Shown piece after piece: positions 46,777-57,860 of a stretch of DNA of 64,000 nt; positions within the stretch are counted from its first letter, which is position 1; every line of letters starts with the position of its first letter. Both the position numbers and the translations under genes were made by a program. The stretch covers positions 121,942 to 185,941 of the forward strand of contig CAJNDS010002447.1 of NCBI GenBank assembly GCA_905221605.1. Reading direction: 5' to 3'. The notes below the pieces were generated by a model, which worked only from the letters and a program-made list of their open reading frames with translations, had not been told where the DNA came from and ran no database searches. The DNA is from Symbiodinium natans. Its lineage: Eukaryota > Sar > Dinophyceae > Suessiales > Symbiodiniaceae.

Positions 46777-49575
46777 TCACTCGGAGTACAGCAGAAGCCC
46801 TGCGATCAGAATGACCACAATGGCCAGGAACTCCAGGAAACCTTGGAAAAGCGGAGCTTTTGGAGGCTTCGTCGAAGGTCTACGCTGCGGAGCACTAGAG
46901 TCACTAGACCTTAGCCTCCAAATTGTTGACAACCTGAGCGCTAAACCAACCCCAAACCCATCCCCAAAAGGCATTAAGAGCCAAGCGTAGGGAACCCCGG
47001 CACCATTACACAAATAACAAATCCCTGACCGTAAGGGTCCATGTACCTAAATAGGTGGGCCTTGAGGCCATTGCTTTATTTGGACTGTGGGGGTCCAGGT
47101 ATATAGATATAGTAATGGGGTACATGGACCGTTGAGGTATATAAGCCCCGAAGCCCCTTGCCAAAAAAACGACACAGGCAGAGGCGCCCATCCCAATCAG
47201 CGTGTACGTGAAAAGGTCCTCCTTCATGGATGGATTCCGAGCCATTCCCACCACCAGACTCGGTTCGGCAGGGAATATCATAGGGCTAAGGTGGTTGCTG
47301 AATGTTGCGACTGAGGGTCTTCAGGCTTTAGGGTGTACAAGCTTCATGGCTTTTGGGGCTTATAGGGCCTGTACGGTTCCTAAGATTTATTAGGATAGAG
47401 GGTTTACAGGGTGCTGGGCCGATTGAGCTGCCATCAGGAACGATGCGAAACCGTGAGCTGGGACAGGTTACCGGCTTGGGGGTTTGGATTTCGGGTGTTT
47501 GGGGGGTTTAGGTTTTAGGGTTAGTCATTACACGCGCGCAGGGACAAGCGAGACGGGTCACAAGCCTTCTGGCCGCAAACGACCTGCTACATCAACATAT
47601 TGCAGGCGGCTTCCTAAACCCGACACTAAGTGTCATACAGCCTCCAACTTCTGCCCAGAAGCGCCGCGAAGAGTTGTCCGATGCCCTGAGCGCAACCGCC
47701 CACCGCAACCTAGGCTGCAACTGGGAGTTTCGTGCTGCGCGCACTAGCTGGAAAGGATTGCCCTCAACGACCCTAAAGCCCCTGAGAGCCGATTCTCAAG
47801 AACCAACCCGGCAGCATGTCCTGCAAGGCACGAGGTTTCTGAGAAGCAGAAATCGCAAATCAAGAAACTGTTTCGGCCAGAATGCTATTACCATCTTCTT
47901 GGACATTGGACATTTCTGATCATCATCATACAACCGTCGCTTCCTGTTGTTGAACTTTTTGTCCATCATTGGTCTAGCCCACTCGCTGCCCCGAATCGCC
48001 GAAGATTCCATATTTGTTTTGGCAGTTGCGACGCTTCACAAACCCTGATCAACCGTACGAAAACCCCAACACCCCTAAAACCGGCGGGCGTGAAGAACCA
48101 CCCCAAAAACACCCATAACACCCTTGATCCGAAACCCCAAACCCCAAACCATAAACCCTACACCCTCAACCCTCAACCCTAGACCCTAAACCCAAACAAC
48201 AACGAACGCCCGGCCACCATAGCGATGGCACAGCCCAGCACGGACACTCCGGCGTTGCGCTTGGTCATGGGCTCCCCGAGTCCTGGCTAAGTTTTCGTGA
48301 CAGCACGTCTTGTTCCAGAAACGCGTCAAACATCCTGTGCACCGTGTTGTGCAAAGAGGCAAGAACGCTGCAAATACCAGTGCTATGGACTTGTTCACAA
48401 AAGCCTTCTGCATAATGTTGTGCAAAGAGGCAAGAACGCTGTGAATACCAGTGCTTTGGGGCATTGTCGCCTAAGGAACGGACGTTTCAAAGCACTCATG
48501 TACTTGGGTATGGAGTTGAGGGTTCTTCCGGATTTGGGGGATTGGGGAACAGGTACAGTAAATCCTTAACCCCTTTCAACGAGGACTTGGAACAAAGGCC
48601 CTTGTTGTCGCAGCTAAGGCTACAAGCCTACACCCTATACACCCTAAACCCATGCATGCTGTCCTGCGGTCTGGACAGCCGTCGAAGTCTGAGAAAGCTG
48701 GCCGGGCATTGACTTGGCCTGTGCTTGACGCGTCAATCAGGGCGTGCCCCAAAGCGGGTCCCTAAATGATCGGGGCTCAGGGTACCAAAGTGCCGAGTTG
48801 ACAGGGGTCCTCACAATTCTTTTGCAATGTGGAGAGAACCCCTACCATGCTTCGGAACCCTCAACCCTAAACCCAACGAGGAAGGCCGAGGGCGTGAAAG
48901 TCTGGCTCTTGCCTCAGGGCGCAGCACCGCAAGAAAGCGGGAGCCCGTGGGGAGCGCCTTGCGGAACCGGGGCTTGGGGAGCTTAGGGGTGGCTTGGAGA
49001 TTTCAGGGGGAGTTTCGGTTAGGGGGGGTTTGGGCGTTTAGGGGGCTTAGGGAGGGTTTTTTTTAGGGTTTCTTGGGGTTCTTAAGGGGTTTAGGAGGGG
49101 ATTAGGGGGTTTAGGGTTTTTATTGCGGGGCTTGGGAGGTTTTGGGGGGGTTTAGGGGGTTTAGAGGCTTTGGGGGGTTTAGGGTTGCTTTGGCGGGTCT
49201 GGCGGGACGACATGGTATTCCCAAAAATTACAGACTCTTTAAACCCTCTACACCCCAAAGCCTGATGCTTTCAGCTTGGTTATAGCAAAGGCTTGCAGGC
49301 AAATTCGTCAGGCACCATGGTAAGGACACTGTGAGATTCAGGTTCAGGGGGGTTTGCCAAAAGACACCAAGGTAGTTTCTTTCTGGGCGATAGACGCAAG
49401 ACACAGGCATGACATGAAGCAGCGCTTGTGCCCTTAGCATAGGGTTTAGGGCTCAGAGTTTGGGGGCTTGGAGTTCCTTGGGGGCCACCTACTTGACCTG
49501 TTTCTAAGACCGGGCCTGTCGGAGGATGGACTGAGGGGCGCGGGCGGCGCGGACGGCATGCTGGAGCAGAGCCAT
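46777..49575 (-). CDS. atp9: Mitochondrial F-type ATP synthase subunit c, copy 2 (seven coding exons)
   Basis: Paralogue of the gene at 30.7-34.0 kb with every intron at the same position and phase. Coding exons: 49516-49575, 48913-48957, 48664-48718, 48218-48282, 47663-47709, 47188-47258, 46777-46841, again 408 nt and 135 residues. The 82-residue mature protein is identical to copy 1; the 13 differences there are all synonymous (for example GGC/GGT, ATT/ATC, CTC/CTG). The first exon also differs only synonymously, while presequence exons 2 and 3 differ at about nine residues, as expected for a cleaved targeting peptide. Introns are 558, 194, 381, 508, 404 and 346 nt and show no clear similarity to their counterparts. 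Donors: GC four times, GA once, GT once (the 47710-48217 intron, where copy 1 has GC). Glu118, the proton-binding residue, and the R-N-P loop are intact, so both copies look functional. Confidence 0.93.
47036..47129. mobile_element. Inverted-repeat element inside the last coding intron of ATP synthase c copy 2
   Basis: GGTCCATGTACC (47036-47047) and its exact inverse (47118-47129) frame an internal palindrome GGCCTTGAGGCC and AT-rich sequence. Copy 1 lacks it at this intron, so it was probably inserted after the duplication. Confidence 0.5.
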
Positions 49576-49650
49576 TGTGATCTCGGTCCTAGATGGATTC
49601 GTCGAGTTCTCCGAGTCTCGGCTGACTTGAACCAATCTCGTCAGCAGCCG
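49576..49650 (-). other. 5'UTR of ATP synthase c copy 2
   Basis: Matches the 5'UTR of copy 1 nearly base for base; similarity ends near 49650. The shared GACGAG/GGCGAG followed by ATTGG is the best candidate trans-splice acceptor. Confidence 0.5.
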
Positions 49651-51144
49651 GGCATATTGGCACGGCAACTCAGCAGAAACCCTATAAACTCTGACTAATC
49701 CTAGACCCTACAAACTCTAAACCCTAAAACCTGCAAACCCTAAACCCTATGTAAACCCGAAGCCCTAGACCCTAACCCACCTAAGCCCTTCTGTGCTTGG
49801 GCCCAATGAGAACTTTTGCCCGCAGCCTTAGCCCTGCTCCGGCACCCTCAACTCTCCAACCCCCCCCCCCCCCCCCCAAAAAAAAAAAAAAAACGCACAC
49901 ACACAAAAACCCGCGCAACCCCAACAAAAACGCCTCCCCTAACCTCCAAGTTATGACAGCCATCCATGACCCCTTCCCAAAACAAGGGTCCCCCTTTCTG
50001 CAAGAACCCTGAGTAAGGCGCCCAAACCCTCAACCCTCACCCTCAGCCCCGAAGTTTTAGGCCCCAATCCCTAAATCTTACCTAACAAGCTCCGGGCCTG
50101 GGCGCGGGGCAGAGGGGGCAGTTGCAGCTCGAGGCTGCAAAGCTCCTCTGCGCCAGACATCGAGCTATGAGGTTTGTAGGGTTTAGAGAGGGCCTGGTAT
50201 TTAGGATTTAGGGTTTAATTGGTTAGGAGGGTCTAGGGTGGTGTAGAGGCTTACAGAGGGTGCATAGGCTCAGATATCATTATTGGGCGTATACTATACA
50301 GGGTTTATGGGGCTTGTGTAGGCTTTCGGGTTTTGGGGAAAGTTTCGGGCTGCACAGGGTTTGCGCGGATTAAAGGGTGTATCGGACAGGTTTTATCGGG
50401 CCTATGCGGCGAGCAGGGCTTACAAGGTTCAGGGCTTCAGGACTTTGCGCGACGGCTATGGGGTGTAGGGTGTAGGGAAGGCCTGGGGTCTTTGAAGACT
50501 GCATTAGGCTTGTAGGCCATAGTGGCTTTCAGGGTCTGTGGGGCTGAAGGGTCTATACCCTAAACCCTAAACCCTGAATTAATCTCTCTCGCTCTCTCTC
50601 TCTCTCTCTCACACCCTTCCCCCCCAAGCTGCCACAAATGCTCCTTCTGCGTCTGGTCCAGAGACGGCTGGGGATGCTTGTCAGCCTGGAAGATAATGGA
50701 ATCCCGGTGAGCCCCAAATGGGTATTCTACCCTCCTAAAACCTGATGGAACCCGAAACCCTGAAACCCTGAATCCTAAACCCCCCATACCGTCATGCAAC
50801 CCCTAAACGGCCCTAAACCCGCAAACCCTAGACCCTCCCCCACCCATCAAAGAGAGATGGAGCCCTGGCCTCCAGACATCTCGAGTCTTCGTCAGGCAGC
50901 TCTTCCGGAATCTCCTCTTTAGGATGACAACTCGTTTAGGGCTTCGGGCCTAATATTTAGGGACCCAAAGCTTGAACTTTAAACCCTGAACTCCAAACCC
51001 TACAAGTTTGGGGATTCGGGGTGGCATCCGCATGGCATGAGTTTCGGCTACCGCCAGGAAGCCCCTCAGAAAATGGACTGGGGGTCAGGGTTTAGGGCAA
51101 GTTTCGGGCTTAGGGTTAAGGGTTTTGGGGTTTTTAGAGTTGAG

Positions 51145-51276
51145 GGGGAGTGTCGGATCGAAGAGCCCAGCTACGGGGCAGAAGGCCTCTGAATCTTGGT
51201 GCGGCTCTTCCTCCTCGGTGCTGAGAGGCACCTGCCGGCACTTTGAGGGAGACAAAGACTCCTGGAACCCCTTCAA
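51145..51276 (-). CDS. Candidate exon, unknown
   Basis: Minus-strand frame KCRQVPLSTEEEEPHQDSEA then FCPVAGLFDPTLPL, acidic in the middle, flanked on both sides by heptamer sequence. No family recognised. Confidence 0.25.
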
Positions 51277-52424
51277 AAAGCCCTAAAAGCAATCCAAACC
51301 GCCCCCACCCCCCCAACCCTAAACCCTACAAACCCTAGACCCCACAAGTTGAGGGTCCGGCTTTTTGCGTCTCCGCCCAGGAGGGAAGGGCCTCGCCACA
51401 CAGGAAGTCGACTTCACAGGCCTCAGGGGCTTATAGGGTTTAGGGTTTAGGGTTCATGGTTTAGGGTATTGTGGGAACGGAGGAGCGTTAACAATACTAC
51501 TCGTACTTCTTCCGACCCCTTTACTATAGGGTTTAGGGGTCGAAGGGCTTTGTTGATTGATGGCAGGGGCTGGATGGAGAAGGCTGACCGTGGACCCTCA
51601 ACCGTAAACCCTAAATCCTACCTCTTGTTTCTTTGGGGGCCGCACGTTCGGGCTATTCTTTCCGGGCTGTTGTCATGAGAGTGTTTCGGGGTGCAGAGTT
51701 TTTAGGGTGGGGTGGGGCGTTCAGGGTTTGGAGCTTGCGGGGTTTAGCGGTCGGGATTGAGGCTGCTGCTTGTTATCTTAGTCCCTTACCCCTATACACC
51801 CCCCCTCCCCCCCCCCCGCCCCCCAAAGAAAAGGTTGGATCCGGCAGGAAAAAGGGGGTGGGCAGTAGCAAGTGTGTCGCCCCTAGTAGTAGGGGGAAGG
51901 ACATGCACATCCCAGATGTTTTGCATGCCCATGGAACAAAACCCTAGACCCGAAAGCCTAAACCCCAAAAGGCCCCATTTAAAACGGAGGCCTTGGAGGG
52001 AACGCGCTCTCCCGTCGGGCGGATGGCGAAAACCTGGCTCGGTGGGATGGGCAGAACCTTAGATACGAACCCTAACCCTAACCCCCGAACCCTAAACCCT
52101 GACAGTTCAGGGCTTCGTAAATTCAGGGAGGTACATCTTTCTTTCTTGCTGCCCTTGGGTATCCAACTTGAAAATACTATTTTAATTCCACTTGTTGGTT
52201 TTTTTAAAGGCTGGTTCAAAGTCTGGTTCTCCCCGGGAAGTGGGAATTTGCTACCCTATAGAATCCCATAAGGGTTGTATAGGCGCATATAAAGGCCGCT
52301 AACTTCCTACTTCCCCAGGTAGTGGGCAGATTTTCTGGAGGAGGCAAAGGTTCCTGGCAAACCCGAAACCCTAGGCCCTAGACCCTACCTAAACCCCAAA
52401 GGCTGAAACCCTAAGGCGGGGTGC

Positions 52425-52515
52425 CTCGCCACCGATGCCCTTGATCTCCACGGTGGCCTCCTCCCACTGCCTCCTCACGGGGGCTTCCAGGGCTTGAAGT
52501 TCGGGGCCTGCTTGG
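52425..52515 (-). CDS. Candidate exon, unknown
   Basis: Short GC-rich island with minus frame PELQALEAPVRRQWEEATVE then IKGIGGEAP, a clear amphipathic helix, with TTTAGGG-like DNA starting directly next to it. No family recognised. Confidence 0.35.
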
Positions 52516-53579
52516 AGGCCGTTTAGGGGTTGTTAGAGCTTTGGGGGTAGAGTTGCGACTTACAGGGCTTTGGGTTCTTAGGGTTTCTGGAGTTTTTTTA
52601 GGGTTTCTAGGGTTCATAGGTTTTTGGGTTTGGGGGTCTAGGGCTTCGGGCTCTAGGGTTCTAGGGCTTTAGGGTGTTTAGCTTTATGAGGCACAGGGGT
52701 TCTATCCAAATCTGAGCGACCTTTGCTCACAAAACCCTCGCCCACTTTGGCGGTCTTTTGAACCACTGAAGCTCGCCGATGATAAACAAAGAAAGAAGAA
52801 GCCCCCTTCGGGTTTAGGACTTAGGGTTTAGAAAGACTATAAGTAGAATCCCCGTATATACCGCGTAAACCAAGCTCCCTTTTGTTGTTTTTTTGCTCCC
52901 GGCTTCGTCATGCAAAGACCTTCGCTCGACTCTCTGAGCCTAAACCCTATACACCCTGTAAACCCTATAAATCCTGCAAACCCAAAAAGCCCTTTGAACT
53001 TTTGTAAAACCAATTGTAAACCCTCTAAACCCAAGAAGCCTTAACCCTACACACCAGAGGCCGCGGCCATGCGCTGCCAAGGCTTCCGCGAGAGCGTGCG
53101 CGAGGAGGGCGGTTTTTGCCTCCCAGCCCTCAAACCTTCAAACCTTCAAGCCTTCAAATTTGAAGCACCTTCGTTTCGGAAGCCCCAGGCACCAAAAAGG
53201 TTCACGCCATCAGCCCCTATAATTTAGGGCTTCTTTCCTAAACGCCTACACTGAAAAGCATACTACAAGCTCCGAACTGCAACCCCTGCAGTCCCCATCA
53301 GCTCCCAAAACGTCACATCCTTCGACAAGCCCTGCGCAATAGGTAGGTGGATAGATTCGAGTCAGGTAGATAGATACAGATACATGCACCTAAACCCTCG
53401 GAGCACTAGACTCTGTAACCCTAAAGCCCGGCACCCTAATCCCCAAACCCTAAACCTCACACGTGGGCCATACGTCCTGCCTGGGGGCGTGGTGCGCTGC
53501 GAAGCATTGGCGCCCGAGAAGCAGACGCTGAAACCCTGCTCGCGCCTCCAGGTCCAGGGTTCAAGGGGCTTAGGGTTTA

Positions 53580-53733
53580 GGGGTTTGGGGTTTCGGGTTT
53601 TTAAGATCTCGGGTCGATGGTTTCGGGATTCAGGGGTTTAGGGTCTTAGGGGTTTAGGGGTTTGGGGTTTAGGGTTTTTAAGATCTCGGGTCTATGGTTT
53701 CGGGAGTCAGGGGTTTAGGGTCTTAGGGGTTTA
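53580..53733 (+). repeat. 77-bp tandem duplication within heptamer DNA
   Basis: Two adjacent copies of about 77 bp, each containing TTTTTAAGATCTCGGGT, at a spacing of 77 bp (AAGATC at 53603 and 53680). 77 is eleven heptamers. Confidence 0.85.
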
Positions 53734-56404
53734 GGGTTTTGGGATTGGGATCTAGGGCCTATCTAGGGTCTTAGGAACCTATATACCCGTAACATGCGCT
53801 AATGGTTGAGCCTGCTTCCCATCATAAACGGGCATTTCGGCTACTCTAGGACAAGGTGTTCAGGTGGCTTGTGGTTTTGTTTTGTTCGTTTCTTGTTTAG
53901 CGTGTTGGCATTTAATTTTGTGCTGAGCTCAATCAGCGGGGGTTAGGGTTAGGGTGTAGGCGATTGGGGCTTTATGTTCCTCAGCAAGCCGCTCAATTGG
54001 CATGGGATCAAGCTCGAAAAAGTATATACAGGATATACAGGGTTTAGAAATATACGTAATTGTAAGGTCGAACCCCATGCCCCTTATATTGAAATCACCC
54101 AAGAGAGGGACCTATTCAGGGATCTTTTTGGTGTGTTAACCGTGAGGGGTATACGTACTCTGGCCTCAATTTCTCCTGTGAGGTCTCGTCTTGCTGCTGC
54201 TGCCGCTGCACATGGTTGCGCTCCTTCTCCCAGGCAGTGTAGGGTTTAGGGTTTAGGGTTCAGGCCTCAAAGAGCCACTGAGCCCCTGGTCATGCGGTTT
54301 CGGAGGGTGTGCCAGTAACCAGCAAGTAACCCTAAACCCTGAATCGCCGGTCAGGCGTCCTGGAGGCGCTGCAAGTAGGCGCGGTGCTTCTCTTCGGGGT
54401 TGTAGGCCGAAAGGGATCCTGGGATGCACGCTCCGAGGGCTTGTTGCTTAGTTGTCCAGTAGCCTAGGGAACTAAAGGTTAAGCTTTGGGAATAAAAGGA
54501 TTTGTACTAACCCGAAAAGGTTAAAGGCTACCTACTCTACTACTAAGGTTAGGGTCTGGATGGTCTGGGGCTTGGGGATTAAGGCTTTGGGGCTGTAGGG
54601 TTTGGGGGTTTAGGGTTTAAGTCTAGGGTGGAGGTTTAGGGATTGGGGTTTATGGCTTGGGTTTTTTAGGGTTTGGGGTTCAGGCGGACCTGTGTACAAA
54701 CACCGTTAAACAACATGACTTGAAACCCTTTCAGCCCTAAAGAAACGCATGATTCTCGGTTTGCGGTCTACCCCACCTAGACTCTTAGTCACTAGTATAG
54801 GGGTCGATCTAATTTACGGTCCCTGCTTTCTCCATGATAGTATATGATTATAGTTCCAACGGGGCCCATGATTTGGATCAAAAACGCCATATATAAACTT
54901 TATATTATACAGTCTTCGCCTTAAAGCTCAGGGCTTTAGCTGGTATGTCGCGAAAATCCTACACAGTCCGGGCAACATACGTAAACCTAATACCGGAGCC
55001 GTGAAGCCTCGAACGATCAGGGCGCAAGTTGGTTCAGGAAAGAGTTGTTCTGGCTGCTGTGGGGTTCTTCGTAGGGCATGGCGGGGCTTGGGTTTAGAGT
55101 TTAGGCTTTAGGGCTAAAACTCCTTAAGAAGTTTGTGTTAGGGGGATTTGAGGAACCTGCGTACCTCACTCCCGGCGAACCACTACGATCAAAGACCGAA
55201 CTCGATGCGCAGCTCGCCAGGCACGGGCTCAGGCTCTAGTCTTGTCCAGCTGGCTTGTTTCCCGGGGCTCTCTGCCCGCCACTGTTGTTTTCTTCTGGTG
55301 ACTGGTCGCCTTCCTCCCTGTTCGGGCACGATGGATGCTCTCCACACCAGTTGCAGAGACACTTGAGATGTGGATGTTCTGTCTCAAGTAGCTCATGCAT
55401 ATCGGAATTCCAGGAGGGGGTACATAGTATTTAGCACCCTCCTATAGAAACAGGAGGGGAGTATGGCCCAAAAGAGCTTGCTTTCCCAAGCCGCCTCTCC
55501 TTCTCTGGGATCCTAAATAAGCCAGGAGAAGGGACCTGCACCTGAAACAAAGGAGAACGGGCGCCATTGGGGGTCCTAAGCCCTGAATGCAGTACCCGAA
55601 ACCAAAGAACTCTATACTACACCTTAACACCAGAGCCCCAAGCCCTGAAACCCTGAAGCCCCCCAAACCCTGAACTCCAAACCAAGAACCCTGAAAGCCT
55701 CAACCCCTGAACCCCAGAACCCCCAAACACCTACTGAATTGGGATCCCGAAACCCTAAGCCCTAAGACGTTCCCCTTTCTGTCCCAGCTGCGGCCATCGG
55801 AAAGCGATGACTTTGGACCGGGCGCGCTGCCGAACGGCGGCATGAGGCTTAAAACGGCCGAGGATGATTTAGGGTAGATGGGGTTAGGGTTTGGGGCAAG
55901 TTTGGGGTTTAGGGTTTCGGGGCATTTGGCCTTCAACCTGTATGCCCTTAACCCAAAACGCCCTCAACCCCGAAGCAGGTAAACCCTTCAAACCCAAAAC
56001 CCAAGCTTGCACGGTCGGAAGTGCTCGAAAGGAAAGCCCCATGAACCCTGAGCCCCAAACACACTGAGCCTTGAATGCATAACCCTAAACCCTAAACCCT
56101 AAAGCAGATTTCCAATAATAGGGGTACCATGCCCGGGGGTTCTTTTTGATGTGTAGGGTATGTAAGGGGGTCTCCTATTTTGGGGAACACGAGGGCCTTA
56201 GGGACTCTTTGGCATTGGCTTAGGTTGCTTGCTGGAGAAAGTTGAGGGTCCAGGTTTTTGTTTTAGGGTTTAAAGGGTTTTGTGCTTTCTTGGGGAGAGG
56301 ATGAAGAGCAAGGCGTGGAGGGAGCAAAGCCGTCAAGCTCAGGTGCAAACGTTAAACCTATAACTCGCCAGGGCCGGAACACCCTGAGCAGCGCCCAGTT
56401 TTGG

Positions 56405-56519
56405 TTTAGGGTTTAGGGTTTAGGGTTTAGGGTTTAGGGTTTAGGGTTTAGGGTTTAGGGTTTAGGGCTTAGGGTTTAGGGTTTAGGGTGTAGGGTTTAG
56501 GGTTTAGGGTTTAGGGTTT
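56405..56519 (+). repeat. Interstitial (TTTAGGG)n array
   Basis: About 16 head-to-tail TTTAGGG units with only two variants (CTTAGGG and TGTAGGG). This is the longest and cleanest telomere-type array in the window; all the others are shorter or strongly mutated. Confidence 0.95.
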
Positions 56520-56881
56520 GGGGCTACAAACCCCAGACAATGTTCGGTCTGCCAGTCGGTGCTCAGTCGAAGATTCGGAAGCTTCCAGTCACAGCTCATC
56601 CGGCCGTGCCCGTCCACATGGACACGCCAACGTTGTCGTGCATGCCTTGGCCATCCTGGAGAGGGCTTAGGGTTTAGGGTTTGGGTGCTTCAGGGTTTCA
56701 TAGAAGCTGACGCTAAACTGTAAACAAACACTCAAGGTTCCTGAACCGTGAACCCTAAAAGGGCTTATGGTTCAAAGGGACTACAATATGACTATAGTCT
56801 TGGTAGTATCGGGCACATGATCCCAATTTGGTTCATGTGGACCCAATTTCAACTCGTGGGCACGCCCCAAACCCTAAACCT

Positions 56882-57330
56882 TAGCACCGTCGCTTTGTGG
56901 CTCTGCATGTGGAGGAACCCGGAGCCGTCCTTCAGCCGCTTTTCCATGAACTTGCGCATGATGAAGTCCTGATCTGGCTGTTGAGGTAAGGGTTTAGGGT
57001 TGGAGGTTTCGGGTTGTGGGCCTCCTGATGTAGGCAAACGGCCGATTGCAGGCAGCTGGGGCGCAGGCGCAGGGCTTTGGAGGCGTGAAGTGGATGCGCA
57101 GCAATTTCTCAGCAAGCAGGTGCTGCATCACGTTGGGGTTTACGGCGCGTTTAGGGTTTAGCGGGCAGGGAGTTGCTCGAAATGATGGCACCCTCAGGAG
57201 TAACTTGAACAGGTCAATAGATGTCAATAGGATCCTTTGCAAGAGGCGCCCCCCTCAAGCAGGTGGCTTGGTTGCAACATCGCACGCAAGACGCCCTCCG
57301 GCTGCTCGCGACCCAAAAGTGCTACTTACC
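56882..57330 (-). CDS. Candidate multi-exon gene, unknown
   Basis: Pieces in order on the minus strand: QPEGVLRAMLQPSHLLEGG (near 57300-57240), LLTSIDLFKLLLRVPSFRA (near 57230-57175), HLLAEKLLRIHFTPPKPCA (near 57120-57060) and DQDFIMRKFMEKRLKDGSGF then LHMQSHKATVL (56982-56882). A heptamer-bearing insert near 56984-57027, beginning GC and ending CAG, fits a very short intron before the last piece. No family recognised. Confidence 0.38.
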
Positions 57331-57679
57331 AACTACTAGCCCTAAGGAAAACAACCTCTGAAGCAGCCACAAGGCCCCAATACACAAGCCTCGTACCTTG
57401 CTTAAAAACATGTCGCAATTGAACGTGCGTAGGGAACAAATTGTTGCAACTGCGAACTACGGGGTACAATCTTACTTTGGTTAGTTACGCAAACGCACCC
57501 AAGAATGATGGTAGAAAATTATGAATGTATACGCTTTCAACCCCATAAATAAGCCCAGAGCGCCAAGCGCGCTCGCGTTCTAAACTCCATAAATCCTAAA
57601 CTCCCTTAAGCCCGAAAGCTTACACTCATCTACACCCTAAACCGTAATCCCTATAGACCCTACGAACCCTACGAAACCT

Positions 57680-57860
57680 ATAAACCCTATAAGCTATGAG
57701 CTATAAGCTCTAAGCAATAAGCTATAAACTGTAAGCTATAAGCTATAAGCTATAAGCCCTAAGCCCTAAGCCCCTAAGCCCCTAAGCCCCTAAGCCCCTA
57801 AGCCCCTAAGCCCCAAGCCCCAAGCCCCAAGCCCCAAGCCCTAAGCCCTAAGCCCTAAAC
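57680..57860 (+). repeat. Stepwise TATAAGC / CCCTAAG / CCCCTAAG / CCCCAAG array
   Basis: Consecutive sub-blocks of different 7- and 8-mers: TATAAGC near 57688-57757, then CCCTAAG, CCCCTAAG (8-mer) to about 57811, CCCCAAG to about 57838, and CCCTAAG again. Confidence 0.85.

Larger units (their letters stand above)
49660..56400. repeat. Telomere-like repeat field
   Basis: CCCTAAA at 49675-49785 and 50740-50840; TTTAGGG variants at 50170-50500, 51430-51470, 52500-52680, 53560-53760 and 54545-54685. A heptamer-free open region at 55148-55366 has open frames on both strands and no clear product. Confidence 0.6.

Noticed and set aside
56582-56665. Minus frame with MHDNVGVSMWTGTAG, resembling subunit c exon 4 (MTKRNAGVSVLGCA)
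   Set aside because: The match needs a gap and is limited to a few residues; none of the other six exons occurs nearby, so a third ATP synthase c copy is not supported.
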